In this document: piece by piece, positions 1 through 7,027 of the stretch
How the letters are laid out: each line of letters opens with the position of its first letter
Position numbering within the stretch: the first letter of the stretch is position 1
DNA from: JALZVT01 sp964519335
Lineage (GTDB): Bacteria; Pseudomonadota; Gammaproteobacteria; Pseudomonadales; Azotimanducaceae
Length of the DNA stretch: 13,935 bases
Assembly: GCA_964519335.1 (NCBI GenBank)
Contig: CAZFIA010000112.1
Location: 1-13,935 of the forward strand
Direction of reading: 5' to 3'
Translations under genes and position numbers: made by a program
The notes under the pieces: model-generated
Seen by the model: only the letters and a program-made list of their open reading frames with translations
Told to the model about the DNA's origin: nothing
Database searches by the model: none

Positions 1-55
1 ACTCCCGACATCCTGCTCCCAAAGCAGGCGCGCTACCAGACTGCGCTATACCCCG
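1..55 (-). tRNA. tRNA-Pro(UGG), 3' part cut off by window edge
   Basis: Read on the minus strand from position 55, the sequence gives a 7-base acceptor arm CGGGGTA, a linker TA, a D arm with paired GCGC ends, and an anticodon arm CCTGC/GCAGG enclosing the loop TTTGGGA. The anticodon is therefore TGG, which reads proline codons. The first base is C, as is typical of bacterial tRNA-Pro, and the D arm and anticodon loop closely resemble E. coli tRNA-Pro. The T arm and 3' acceptor strand lie beyond position 1, so the gene is incomplete here and its cloverleaf cannot be fully checked. It diverges from folD. Confidence 0.93.
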
Positions 56-70
56 AATCAGAACCGCGGA

Positions 71-99
71 ATCATACTGACGCGCTTTTAGACCGTCAA
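71..99 (-). promoter_or_regulatory. Sigma70-type promoter of tRNA-Pro
   Basis: On the minus strand a -35 box TTGACG (94-99) is followed after exactly 17 bp by a -10 box TATGAT (71-76). Each box matches the sigma70 consensus in 5 of 6 positions. The bases just after the -10 box are GC-rich (TCCGCGG). This kind of discriminator is known from stringently controlled stable-RNA promoters, so growth-rate control is a reasonable inference. The predicted start site near position 64 lies about 9 bases before the mature tRNA 5' end. Confidence 0.75.
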
Positions 100-180
100 A
101 CCCCGTTGCCCGGGTCAAGGCGCCGGTAGTCTCCTACTAGAATAGGTAAGATGGCGCTGTTCTAAGACACCAGAAGCAAA

Positions 181-1029
181 ATGACCGCAAAGATTCTGGA
201 CGGCCAGGCACTGGCTGCCGCACTGCGCGCTGACCTAAAAAACCTGATGGATACCCGTAACGCGGCCAATCTGCGTCCGCCGGGCCTGGCCGTGATTTTG
301 GTGGGCGATGATCCAGCCTCTAGCATCTATGTGAAGCACAAGGGCAATGATTGCCGGGAAGTGGGCTTCAAATCCGAGATTCGCCACCTGTCAGGCGATA
401 CGACCCAGGCCGAACTGATGGTCATGATCGACGAGCTGAACATGGACCCCGCCATTGACGGCGTTCTGGTGCAAGCTCCCCTGCCGCGGCACATCGACGC
501 CAAAGCGGTTACCGAGCGTATTGCCCCCAACAAAGACGTCGATGGCTTCCATCCCTACAACGTCGGCCGGCTTGCCCTGCGCGATCCGTCACTCCGACCT
601 GCGACACCAAAGGGCGTCATGCAGCTTCTGGAACTCACCGGCAACTTGCGGGGAAAAAATGCCCTTGTGGTGGGCGCATCCAATCATGTGGGACGGCCAA
701 TGAGTCTCGAGTTGTTGCTTGCCGGGTGCACGGTAACTACCGCCCATCGGTTTACGCGCGATCTCGAAGAGCAGGTGCGGCGCGCGGAGATATTGGTGAG
801 CGCGGTGGGCCGGCCAAGACTAATTTCCGGTGACTGGGTACAGAAAGGCGCGGTTGTGATCGACATTGGCATCACTCGCGAAGGCGGTCGGTTACAAGGC
901 GATGTTGAATTTGACAAAGCCTCGCAGCACGCCAGCTGGATCACGCCTGTGCCGGGCGGTGTGGGTCCGATGACGCGCATTGGCGTGCTGCAAAACACCC
1001 TGTTTGCCGCCACCGAGCTGCATGCATGA
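181..1029 (+). CDS. folD: Bifunctional methylenetetrahydrofolate dehydrogenase / methenyltetrahydrofolate cyclohydrolase
   Basis: This cytosolic enzyme interconverts 5,10-methylene-THF and 10-formyl-THF using NADP, supplying one-carbon units for purines and formyl-Met-tRNA. At 282 aa it has the normal family length. The catalytic residues fall at E. coli numbering: Tyr50 and Lys54 in IYVKHK, Gln98 in DGVLVQAPLP, and Asp121 in KDVDGFH. The nucleotide-binding part contains VVGASNHVGRPM (163-174), and the C-terminal signature PVPGGVGPMT lies at 256-265. One departure is PATPKG (140-145), where most relatives have PCTPxG. The ATG at 181 has only a weak purine-rich stretch (AGAAG) upstream. A -10-like TAGAAT (138-143) lacks a good -35 box. 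The stop codon overlaps the lpxH start (ATGA), implying translational coupling. Confidence 0.97.
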   Translation: MTAKILDGQALAAALRADLKNLMDTRNAANLRPPGLAVILVGDDPASSIYVKHKGNDCREVGFKSEIRHLSGDTTQAELMVMIDELNMDPAIDGVLVQAPLPRHIDAKAVTERIAPNKDVDGFHPYNVGRLALRDPSLRPATPKGVMQLLELTGNLRGKNALVVGASNHVGRPMSLELLLAGCTVTTAHRFTRDLEEQVRRAEILVSAVGRPRLISGDWVQKGAVVIDIGITREGGRLQGDVEFDKASQHASWITPVPGGVGPMTRIGVLQNTLFAATELHA

Positions 1030-1850
1030 CACTTAGGCTGTACGTCTCCGACGTGCATCTGCTACCGGGCGACACGCCGGAGGACCGGCGCCGTCTGGAC
1101 GCCTTCACCAATTTGTTGCGGGCAACCCCAGTCGCCAAAGTCGACGAGATCTACGTACTGGGAGATCTGTGCGAGATGTGGATCGGCGACGACGACGACA
1201 GTTCACTGGTAGATACACTCTCCACTCTGTTTCAGGAACTCGACACCCACCTTAAGGTGCATTTTTTACCGGGCAACAGAGACTTCCTACTGGGACATGC
1301 GTTTGCCAATCGCGCGGGCCTGAAGATTATTGCTGATCCCTGTGCGCTCGCAGACGGGACCTTGCTTTGTCACGGTGACAGCCTGTGTACCGATGACGCC
1401 GACTACCAGCAGATGCGCGTGTTATTGCGCTCAAGCGAGTGGCAAGCAGACATTCTCAGCAAATCTCTTGATGAGCGGCGTGCTTTTGGCGCGAACCTTC
1501 GGGCCCAGTCGAAAGCCGCCAATGCCAACAAGGCAAGCAACATCATGGACGTAAACCGGCAGGCTGTTCGCACCCTGGTCGAGCAACATGACACGCCTTT
1601 GCTAATACACGGTCATACCCACCGCCCCGGCATTCATAGCGCAACACCGAATTGCCAACGCGTCGTTCTTGGTGCCTGGGAACGATGCGGCTGGTGGGCG
1701 CTACAAAGGGATCAGGAGCTTGCGCTACGCTGCGCGGGGATCGACTGGCTGAGCGAACACTCCGCCGCGGCGCTCGCACGCAGTGGTGCTCTCAAACTTG
1801 GGACAGAGGACCCGAGTGGAATCGAAACTCCTGCGCCGGCAACCCAATAA
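1026..1850 (+). CDS. lpxH: UDP-2,3-diacylglucosamine diphosphatase
   Basis: LpxH is a peripheral inner-membrane enzyme of the Raetz lipid A pathway. It hydrolyses UDP-2,3-diacylglucosamine to lipid X and UMP, so the host makes lipopolysaccharide. The calcineurin-like metallophosphatase motifs are all present: Asp9/His11 (SDVHL), Asp47 (GDLCEMWIGDD), Asn84 (PGNRDFLLG), His116 (CHGDSLCTDD) and His195/His197/His199 (IHGHTHRP). The protein is 274 aa against about 240 in E. coli. The excess is a C-terminal tail after about residue 242 without family motifs, and its last 19 codons overlap the 3' end of the opposing miaE. The start is fixed by the 4-nt ATGA overlap with folD. No terminator hairpin is evident after the stop. 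Confidence 0.96.
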   Translation: MTLRLYVSDVHLLPGDTPEDRRRLDAFTNLLRATPVAKVDEIYVLGDLCEMWIGDDDDSSLVDTLSTLFQELDTHLKVHFLPGNRDFLLGHAFANRAGLKIIADPCALADGTLLCHGDSLCTDDADYQQMRVLLRSSEWQADILSKSLDERRAFGANLRAQSKAANANKASNIMDVNRQAVRTLVEQHDTPLLIHGHTHRPGIHSATPNCQRVVLGAWERCGWWALQRDQELALRCAGIDWLSEHSAAALARSGALKLGTEDPSGIETPAPATQ

Positions 1851-2418
1851 ACTGCGCCTCTATTGCCAACACTTGCTGCACCCGGTCATCTATCGATTCG
1901 GGCGCATAGTGTTCGGCAAGCGCAAGGTAGTCCTGGAAGTGGCGAGCCTCAGAAGCCAATAGGCGGCCGTAGAAAGCGCCCAACTCATCATCGAACACCT
2001 CGGTAAGACAATAGAAGCGTTCGCACGACCGCGCCTCAACCACCGCGCCTACAATGAGTGTGTCTACCAAACGCCAGGGCTCATGGGTTGCCACGCACTT
2101 TCGCAGCGAACTTGCGTAGCGTGCGGGCGAAATGTGCACATAGTCGATTTCTTGCCCGCGCATGTACTCGATCACCTGTTCGAAGTGCAGAAGCTCCTCG
2201 CGAGCAAGCCGCGATAACTTGTCGAGCAATTCTGGACGATCCACATATCGATACAAAAGACTCATCGCGTTACCAGCGGCTTTCTTTTCGCAGTTGGCAT
2301 GATCGATTAAAAGTTCGGCCTTATGGTCAATGGCCTGGTCGAGCCAGGCTGTAGGAGTAGGCGTATGCAAGAAGTCACATACCGCCGCAACATCTTCGCT
2401 CGCGATGTTCTTTGCCAT
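1792..2418 (-). CDS. miaE: tRNA 2-methylthio-N6-isopentenyladenosine-37 hydroxylase
   Basis: MiaE is a ferritin-like non-haem diiron monooxygenase. It uses O2 to hydroxylate the isopentenyl group of ms2i6A37 in tRNAs reading UNN codons, the last step after MiaA and MiaB. The 208-aa protein shows the expected four-helix diiron ligand pattern: Glu44, then Glu75-x-x-His78 (EELLHF), Glu128 (VVEARS), and Glu157-x-x-His160 (SEARHF). It is the last gene of the long minus-strand run, 42 bp after the DUF1289 gene, and has no clear Shine-Dalgarno sequence before its ATG. Its C-terminal 19 codons are antisense to the lpxH tail. The family assignment rests on the ligand spacing and overall sequence character and is strong. 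Its presence implies a miaA/miaB pathway elsewhere and aerobic growth. Confidence 0.93.
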   Translation of the reverse strand: MAKNIASEDVAAVCDFLHTPTPTAWLDQAIDHKAELLIDHANCEKKAAGNAMSLLYRYVDRPELLDKLSRLAREELLHFEQVIEYMRGQEIDYVHISPARYASSLRKCVATHEPWRLVDTLIVGAVVEARSCERFYCLTEVFDDELGAFYGRLLASEARHFQDYLALAEHYAPESIDDRVQQVLAIEAQFIGLPAQEFRFHSGPLSQV

Positions 2419-2460
2419 TAGGTGTCTACTGTAGCGTCGGACGAGGTTTGAAAGAGGCGG

Positions 2461-2916
2461 TTATAGCGGCGTCTTGAACGCGCGCTCATAGTGCGCTTGA
2501 GAACGCTGTAGAAACAAATCGTCGATTGCCCTCAGTGCATCTATAGGCGCCGCGTTTTCGCGCAGGTCAATCTTGGCATCCGCCACAACCTGCGGCTCGT
2601 TCAACCCCCTACGCAACAGTTCATAGGTAAGACTCAGTGTTGTGCTCTCTGTATCGGTAGGCAGTCCACGGGCAACACAGGCCGCATCCATGTCTGCGCG
2701 CGACCCCGCGTGCACCACATCTCGCACACAGGTATCGCGGAGCTCGATCAATCGAGCCCAGACCGTTTCACGTTGCCCCTCGTCAAATCCATTCCACGCG
2801 ATTATCTCGTGGGCGAAGCGCTTACAGCCGCGGCAAACCAGATCGCCGTAGGTGGTGGAACAGATGCCCATACAGGGCGTTCGTCGCAGACGTCGGGAGG
2901 GATCGTTTGAACTCAT
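2461..2916 (-). CDS. DUF1289 domain protein with four-cysteine motif (predicted Fe-S or Zn) and C-terminal extension
   Basis: Starting from the ATG at 2916, the product is 151 aa. The N-terminal part carries the DUF1289 signature: TPCMGICS, then LVCRGCKRF, giving Cys15-x3-Cys19-x8-Cys28-x2-Cys31, followed by EIIAWNGF. Such proteins are described as predicted Fe-S proteins, but the bound metal is not established and the function is unknown. Most family members are short; here about 90 further residues follow that I do not recognise. A TTG two codons upstream (2920-2922) is an alternative start. No Shine-Dalgarno sequence is visible, and the gene starts 24 bp after tgpA ends, so it probably depends on translation from tgpA. 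The start codon also sits in a small inverted repeat. Confidence 0.85.
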   Translation of the reverse strand: MSSNDPSRRLRRTPCMGICSTTYGDLVCRGCKRFAHEIIAWNGFDEGQRETVWARLIELRDTCVRDVVHAGSRADMDAACVARGLPTDTESTTLSLTYELLRRGLNEPQVVADAKIDLRENAAPIDALRAIDDLFLQRSQAHYERAFKTPL

Positions 2917-2935
2917 CTGCAAAGTAGAGCAGATG
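2914..2935 (-). promoter_or_regulatory. Inverted repeat enclosing the DUF1289 start codon
   Basis: A perfect 7-bp inverted repeat, CATCTGC (2914-2920) and GCAGATG (2929-2935), is separated by 8 bp. In the minus-strand transcript the start codon AUG of the DUF1289 gene is the last three bases of the 3' arm. The stem would therefore sequester the start codon until a ribosome finishing tgpA, whose stop codon lies 6 bp upstream, opens it. That function is inference; the repeat itself is directly visible. A 7-bp stem with an 8-base loop is only moderately stable. Confidence 0.4.
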
Positions 2936-2940
2936 CACTG

Positions 2941-4956
2941 TCAGCCTGGCAACAAGGTCCTGAATCTTAGGCGCCGTAAAATTCGCATAAGCGGTTTCGC
3001 CGGTGGTCCTTTTGAACCCTCTGCTGTCGAACCCGCAGGAACTTTGTAGAGGTGCGAATCAAGCCCTGCAATAGCCGCTTCGACATCGTCAGGCGGAAGA
3101 CTCCCGTGGCTTCCGACACGGCGCACAAACGCCATAGGCGACTCCCAGGGCTCGCGGTTGAGCCCTTTGCCCGCTGCCGCCTTGCTAAACGCCAGAAAGG
3201 AATTCACCAGCGGATCTGCCCGGCGCGCCGGGCGGCGCAAAAACAGCACTATTGCAGCAATACCCAGGCTAGCCACGCCACCCAACAAAATCATCACACC
3301 AATCTGAGTCTTGGTGGGCGCTTTGCCCAGCAGCTCGGTCAAATACTCGAGCTGCAGATCACTGTCGTAGCCGACTACCCACATGTTCCAGCGGTGCTGC
3401 ACGGAATCGAACAGATGCAAGATATCGTTCAGTCCGCTAAACCCTCGGAGCCGCACGTTGGTAAACGCCGACAGACTACCCCGGTCTTCAGCTGATAGCG
3501 CCGCGTTCAGTCCATCGAGAATACGCTGGGGAGCCACAGCCGCCGTTGGATCCACTCGTCTCCAACCCTTTTGCGGCGTCCACACCTCAGCCCAGGCATG
3601 AGCATCGTACTGGCGAACCACCAGGTGCCCGGTAAGCGGGTTGATCTGGCCGCCCTGATAGCCTCCTACCATCCGCGCTTCGTAACCCGCGGCGCGCATC
3701 AAATACACAAAGGCGCCGGCGAAGTGCGAACAAAATCCCTGTTGGGTATCAAACCAGAACGCGTCAATGCTGTTCTCTTTCGGTAACCGACCTGGCTTCA
3801 AGGTGTAGCTATATTGGTTTCGAATCTGCTCTAGAATTCGCGACTCAAAAGCTTCTTGGCTGCCCGCTTCGCGATTCACACGCTGTGCCCAGGCAACAGT
3901 GCGCGGATTATCACCCTCGGGCAAGTCCCCTGTTTGACGGGGCGTGTCCCGGCCGCCTTCGCGCCGGAAACCGCGATAGCTCTCAACGTCATAGTGTCTA
4001 AGCGACATCAGCGGTTTGTCAGCGATCAATGTGTGGTTAGACCGCAGTTCTATATCTTTAGCTTGCGCAATGGGAGTTGCTATAGAAAACAGATAGCTTG
4101 CAAAGGTGGGTTCCTGCAGCACTCGATAGCGCAGCGGATTTTGCCGTCGGTTTTCAGGCACAAGTACTCGGGGGCTCACCCTCCCTGGCGGTTTGCCTTC
4201 GGTCCAGGTGCCCTTATTAAAATCATTAAAAACCACGCCGCGCCAGTACAGCTCATGCGACTGCGGAACTGAATCTTCAAAAACTACCCGAAACGCAATC
4301 TCATCCGACTGCGCAAGGTTAGCAATATCGCCTGGAGTCACTTCATCAGTAATGCCGTTAGCAGACCCCGCAGGTAAAGGCACATTCCATAGCGGTGCTA
4401 TGCGCGGAAAGAAGAAAAACAACACAAGCGTGAGCGGCAGGGCCTGGCTTAAGAGCGCAGTGGCCAGGCGGACGGAGGCCATCGGCCGGACATCAGTTTG
4501 CAGTTGATTTAACCCAATCATGGCTGAAGTGACCACAACAGCCGCAAACAACTCGTACAGGGCAATCAGCATGCCCTGAGAAAACAGAAACTCGGTAGCA
4601 ATCACAAAATACGATAAGAAAATCACGAGATAAGCGTCGCGCCGGGTTTTCATCTCGATGAGCTTTAACGCAAAGGCTACGATCATCAGTGACGAGGCGG
4701 TCTCTACGCTAAAGGCACCCTGGCCGCTAACAGCTACAGCAACAACGGCGGCAATAACCAGGCCCACCTTGACGATGCCGGGTGGATACGACCAGCGCCC
4801 TTGATACACCATCGCCCGCCAATACCCGCAAAACAAACATACCCCAACAATCCAGGGCGAGAGCTGAGCGATGTGCGGCGCAACCACCACCACCATGGCA
4901 AACATGAGCAGCGCGAGCACGTTGCGCGGAATTTGATATTCAATACCACCTGCCAT
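2941..4956 (-). CDS. tgpA: TgpA-type membrane transglutaminase-like protein (DUF3488 / transglutaminase core)
   Basis: This 671-aa inner-membrane protein begins with about seven hydrophobic segments (roughly residues 12-30, 34-50, 62-77, 87-102, 108-126, 130-148 and 166-184). A large soluble region follows with a transglutaminase-like cysteine-histidine-aspartate site: Cys409 in QQGFCSHFAG, His453 in YDAHAWAEVW and Asp469 in RRVDPTAA. A further membrane segment lies at about 552-574, followed by a basic C-terminal tail. In this family the catalytic domain is thought to face the periplasm. The Pseudomonas aeruginosa homologue TgpA is reported to be essential, but the natural substrate is unknown. 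The ATG shares one base with the DUF58 stop codon (TGATG), so translation is coupled. Together with the DUF58 and MoxR genes upstream it forms a commonly seen set. Confidence 0.93.
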   Translation of the reverse strand: MAGGIEYQIPRNVLALLMFAMVVVVAPHIAQLSPWIVGVCLFCGYWRAMVYQGRWSYPPGIVKVGLVIAAVVAVAVSGQGAFSVETASSLMIVAFALKLIEMKTRRDAYLVIFLSYFVIATEFLFSQGMLIALYELFAAVVVTSAMIGLNQLQTDVRPMASVRLATALLSQALPLTLVLFFFFPRIAPLWNVPLPAGSANGITDEVTPGDIANLAQSDEIAFRVVFEDSVPQSHELYWRGVVFNDFNKGTWTEGKPPGRVSPRVLVPENRRQNPLRYRVLQEPTFASYLFSIATPIAQAKDIELRSNHTLIADKPLMSLRHYDVESYRGFRREGGRDTPRQTGDLPEGDNPRTVAWAQRVNREAGSQEAFESRILEQIRNQYSYTLKPGRLPKENSIDAFWFDTQQGFCSHFAGAFVYLMRAAGYEARMVGGYQGGQINPLTGHLVVRQYDAHAWAEVWTPQKGWRRVDPTAAVAPQRILDGLNAALSAEDRGSLSAFTNVRLRGFSGLNDILHLFDSVQHRWNMWVVGYDSDLQLEYLTELLGKAPTKTQIGVMILLGGVASLGIAAIVLFLRRPARRADPLVNSFLAFSKAAAGKGLNREPWESPMAFVRRVGSHGSLPPDDVEAAIAGLDSHLYKVPAGSTAEGSKGPPAKPLMRILRRLRFRTLLPG

Positions 4957-6011
4957 CAGGCGGCCTTCCCTGTCGATGAGGTTTCAGACACAGGTTTGGG
5001 CGATCGCGCTCCGGTCTTTTCAGACTCCGCGGTTCCAAACAAGGCCAACGCTTCAAGCGCTCTGGTGACCTGAGCATCACCGACACCGGGTTCAATCACC
5101 AAGCCCGGCAGACGCAAACCAAATTCCTGTTCTTTCTGTTTAGCCTGCAATACCCAACCGGTAAGCACAGACAGGCGTTCTTCAACATCGCCCACCGCAA
5201 ACTCGTAGTCAAACCAGGCGCGCGGCTCGACAAAACCGGAATATTCCTTGAGCACCAGATCGTCGGTGCGCGCATAGCGGCGCCACAAAATATGCCGCAC
5301 TGGGTCACCCGGTTGATAATCACGCAGCGCGGTAAAGTCATCACTGCCTTGATAATCAACCAGCTCTCCATCGTCGCGCTGGCCGCGTACAAGCTCGGGT
5401 AGCGAGATAAAAACGGGTTCGGGATAAACCAGAGCTTTGGCATTCAGGTCAACCCAGGTCCAGGCCCTGAGTAAGCCTAACGGGTAGCGAGTTTCAATGA
5501 GCAGTCGACCCGGGTTGTACCAGCCGCGGCGGGAACTTTGCGAGAACAACCTGACCGAGACACTGTCAGTTGTGTGCATCTCAACCCACTGTTTGACAGC
5601 CTCCGGCCAGCCCACCTGAATACCATGACGCGCTTTACCAGAGCCCCGGGATATCCGCAGGTTAAATTCTATGTCTTCGCCGACAAAGCCAGGCTTTGAG
5701 TCAACAAGCTCAAGGGTGAGTCCTGAGAGATTTCGAAAGGTATGCAGAATGGTCACAAGAAACAGCGAGCCCAGCAAAAAGGCCACGCCGTAAATTAGCG
5801 AGTTTTGATAGTTAATCGCACCAAGCAGCAACAGCAGTAACAACGCCCCGAAAGCAATTGCCGTGCGGGTGGGAAAAATGAAGATATTGCGCTGGGTAAG
5901 TAGTACCCGGGATTGCGGTGGAATGCGCCGATCCAGCCAATTGCCAAACTGCCCGCTAACACCCTTAGGCTTTACCCGCTTTGTCTTGGCGCCTCGCATG
6001 GAGGTCGTCAC
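4956..6011 (-). CDS. DUF58 domain membrane protein
   Basis: The 351-aa product has a basic N-terminus, two adjacent transmembrane segments (about 49-67 and 71-91), and the DUF58 signature DYQPGDPVRHILWRRYART (231-249) followed by LVLKEYSG. DUF58 proteins are regularly encoded between a MoxR-type ATPase and a TgpA-type transglutaminase or von Willebrand-A proteins. Their biochemical role is not settled; a chaperone-linked envelope function is the usual guess. The chosen start is GTG at 6011, which overlaps the moxR stop as GTGA. An ATG four codons downstream (5999) is possible. The C-terminal 20 or so residues are polar and low in complexity. Confidence 0.9.
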   Translation of the reverse strand: MTTSMRGAKTKRVKPKGVSGQFGNWLDRRIPPQSRVLLTQRNIFIFPTRTAIAFGALLLLLLLGAINYQNSLIYGVAFLLGSLFLVTILHTFRNLSGLTLELVDSKPGFVGEDIEFNLRISRGSGKARHGIQVGWPEAVKQWVEMHTTDSVSVRLFSQSSRRGWYNPGRLLIETRYPLGLLRAWTWVDLNAKALVYPEPVFISLPELVRGQRDDGELVDYQGSDDFTALRDYQPGDPVRHILWRRYARTDDLVLKEYSGFVEPRAWFDYEFAVGDVEERLSVLTGWVLQAKQKEQEFGLRLPGLVIEPGVGDAQVTRALEALALFGTAESEKTGARSPKPVSETSSTGKAA

Positions 6012-7027
6012 ACAACATCGACACTGGCAAGCAACCGCTGCGACAGCGCAGCGCCACCGTGCCCGGCAAAATCAGAGGCGCCGCGCAATCGATGCTCTAC
6101 GACGCCAGGCAATACCGCTTGAACGTCTTCGGGAACCACGTGCGAACGGCCACGGATCATTGCCCAGGCCCGCGCACCACCGATCAGTGCTAGCGCACCA
6201 CGCGGTGACAGGCCCACCGCAAATTTGGGGTCTGTACGGGTGAAATGCACCAGACGCTGCACGTACTCAACAAGCTGATCTGATATCACCACATTACTAG
6301 CGGCGAGTTGCAACGCTTCAAGCGCTTTGTTGTCGAGCAGGCAAGGCAGGTTATCGAGCCAGGCACGTCGGTCGCCCCCGCGCAGCAATTCGCGTTCCGC
6401 GGCTGGGTCGGGATACCCAAGTTCGATGCGCATCAAAAATCGGTCGAGCTGGCTTTCTGGTAGTGCAAAGGTACCCAATTGTGTGGTCGGATTTTGCGTG
6501 GCGATAACAAAGAACGGTTGTGGCAACGACATGCACTCACCGTCCACGGTTACCTGCCGCTCCTCCATCGCCTCTAACAACGCGCTCTGAGACTTTGGGG
6601 TGGCTCGATTAATTTCATCGGCGAGCACTAATTGCGAAAACACTGGTCCTTCAACGAAACGAAACTGCGAGGTCTCTTTGTCAAAAATGGACACGCCAAT
6701 AATATCGGCAGGAAGTACGTCGGACGTAAACTGGATCCGCTGGTAATCAAGACCAAGCACCTTAGCCAACGCATGCGATAGCAGAGTTTTACCCATACCC
6801 GGGAGGTCTTCGATCAACAAGTGGCCTTTGGCCAACAGGCAGGTTAGCGCAAGCTCAATCGCGTGACGCTTGCCCAGTAACACCCTGTCCAACTCTTCGA
6901 GTACCGGTGCGAGCGCTGACTTAACGTCGGCGGCACTGAGAGTCTCTACGTCAGGCGTGGTTGTGGAGTTCGATGACTGTGTGATCGTTGCCGTTTTGGG
7001 ATTCACGAACGCTCTTGCTCTGATCAT
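6008..7027 (-). CDS. MoxR-family AAA+ ATPase
   Basis: MoxR ATPases act as chaperone-like AAA+ machines, typically serving the DUF58 and membrane proteins encoded beside them. Visible motifs, numbered from the ATG at 7027, are Walker A EDLPGMGKT (73-81), Walker B LVLADEINR (133-141), sensor 1 ATQNP (176-180), LDRFLMR (194-200) with the presumed arginine finger, and the sensor 2 region LSPRGALAL (274-282). The 339-aa protein has an unconserved Ser/Thr-rich head of about 38 residues. No ATG, GTG or TTG occurs in frame between the purF stop and the conserved domain, so initiation must lie inside purF: ATG at 7027 (77-bp overlap) or GTG at 7006 (56-bp overlap). The exact start is therefore uncertain. 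Confidence 0.93.
   Translation of the reverse strand: MIRARAFVNPKTATITQSSNSTTTPDVETLSAADVKSALAPVLEELDRVLLGKRHAIELALTCLLAKGHLLIEDLPGMGKTLLSHALAKVLGLDYQRIQFTSDVLPADIIGVSIFDKETSQFRFVEGPVFSQLVLADEINRATPKSQSALLEAMEERQVTVDGECMSLPQPFFVIATQNPTTQLGTFALPESQLDRFLMRIELGYPDPAAERELLRGGDRRAWLDNLPCLLDNKALEALQLAASNVVISDQLVEYVQRLVHFTRTDPKFAVGLSPRGALALIGGARAWAMIRGRSHVVPEDVQAVLPGVVEHRLRGASDFAGHGGAALSQRLLASVDVV

Noticed and set aside
115..143. Sigma70 promoter for folD with TAGAAT (138-143) as -10
   Set aside because: The -10 box is reasonable, but the hexamer 17 bp upstream (TCAAGG) matches the -35 consensus in only 2 positions. A folD promoter probably lies in this region but I cannot place it with confidence.
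1..180. tRNA-Pro as an integration site for a genomic island
   Set aside because: The neighbouring sequence is core folD-lpxH, with no integrase, no direct repeat of the tRNA end and no compositional break visible. The tRNA 3' end is off the window.
1851..1920. Terminator after lpxH
   Set aside because: I saw no GC-rich hairpin followed by a T run on either strand near the convergent lpxH/miaE ends.
3052..4507. Plus-strand open frames opposite tgpA
   Set aside because: They lack ribosome-binding sites and recognisable motifs, and they lie antisense to a well-supported 671-aa gene. They are coding-bias shadows.
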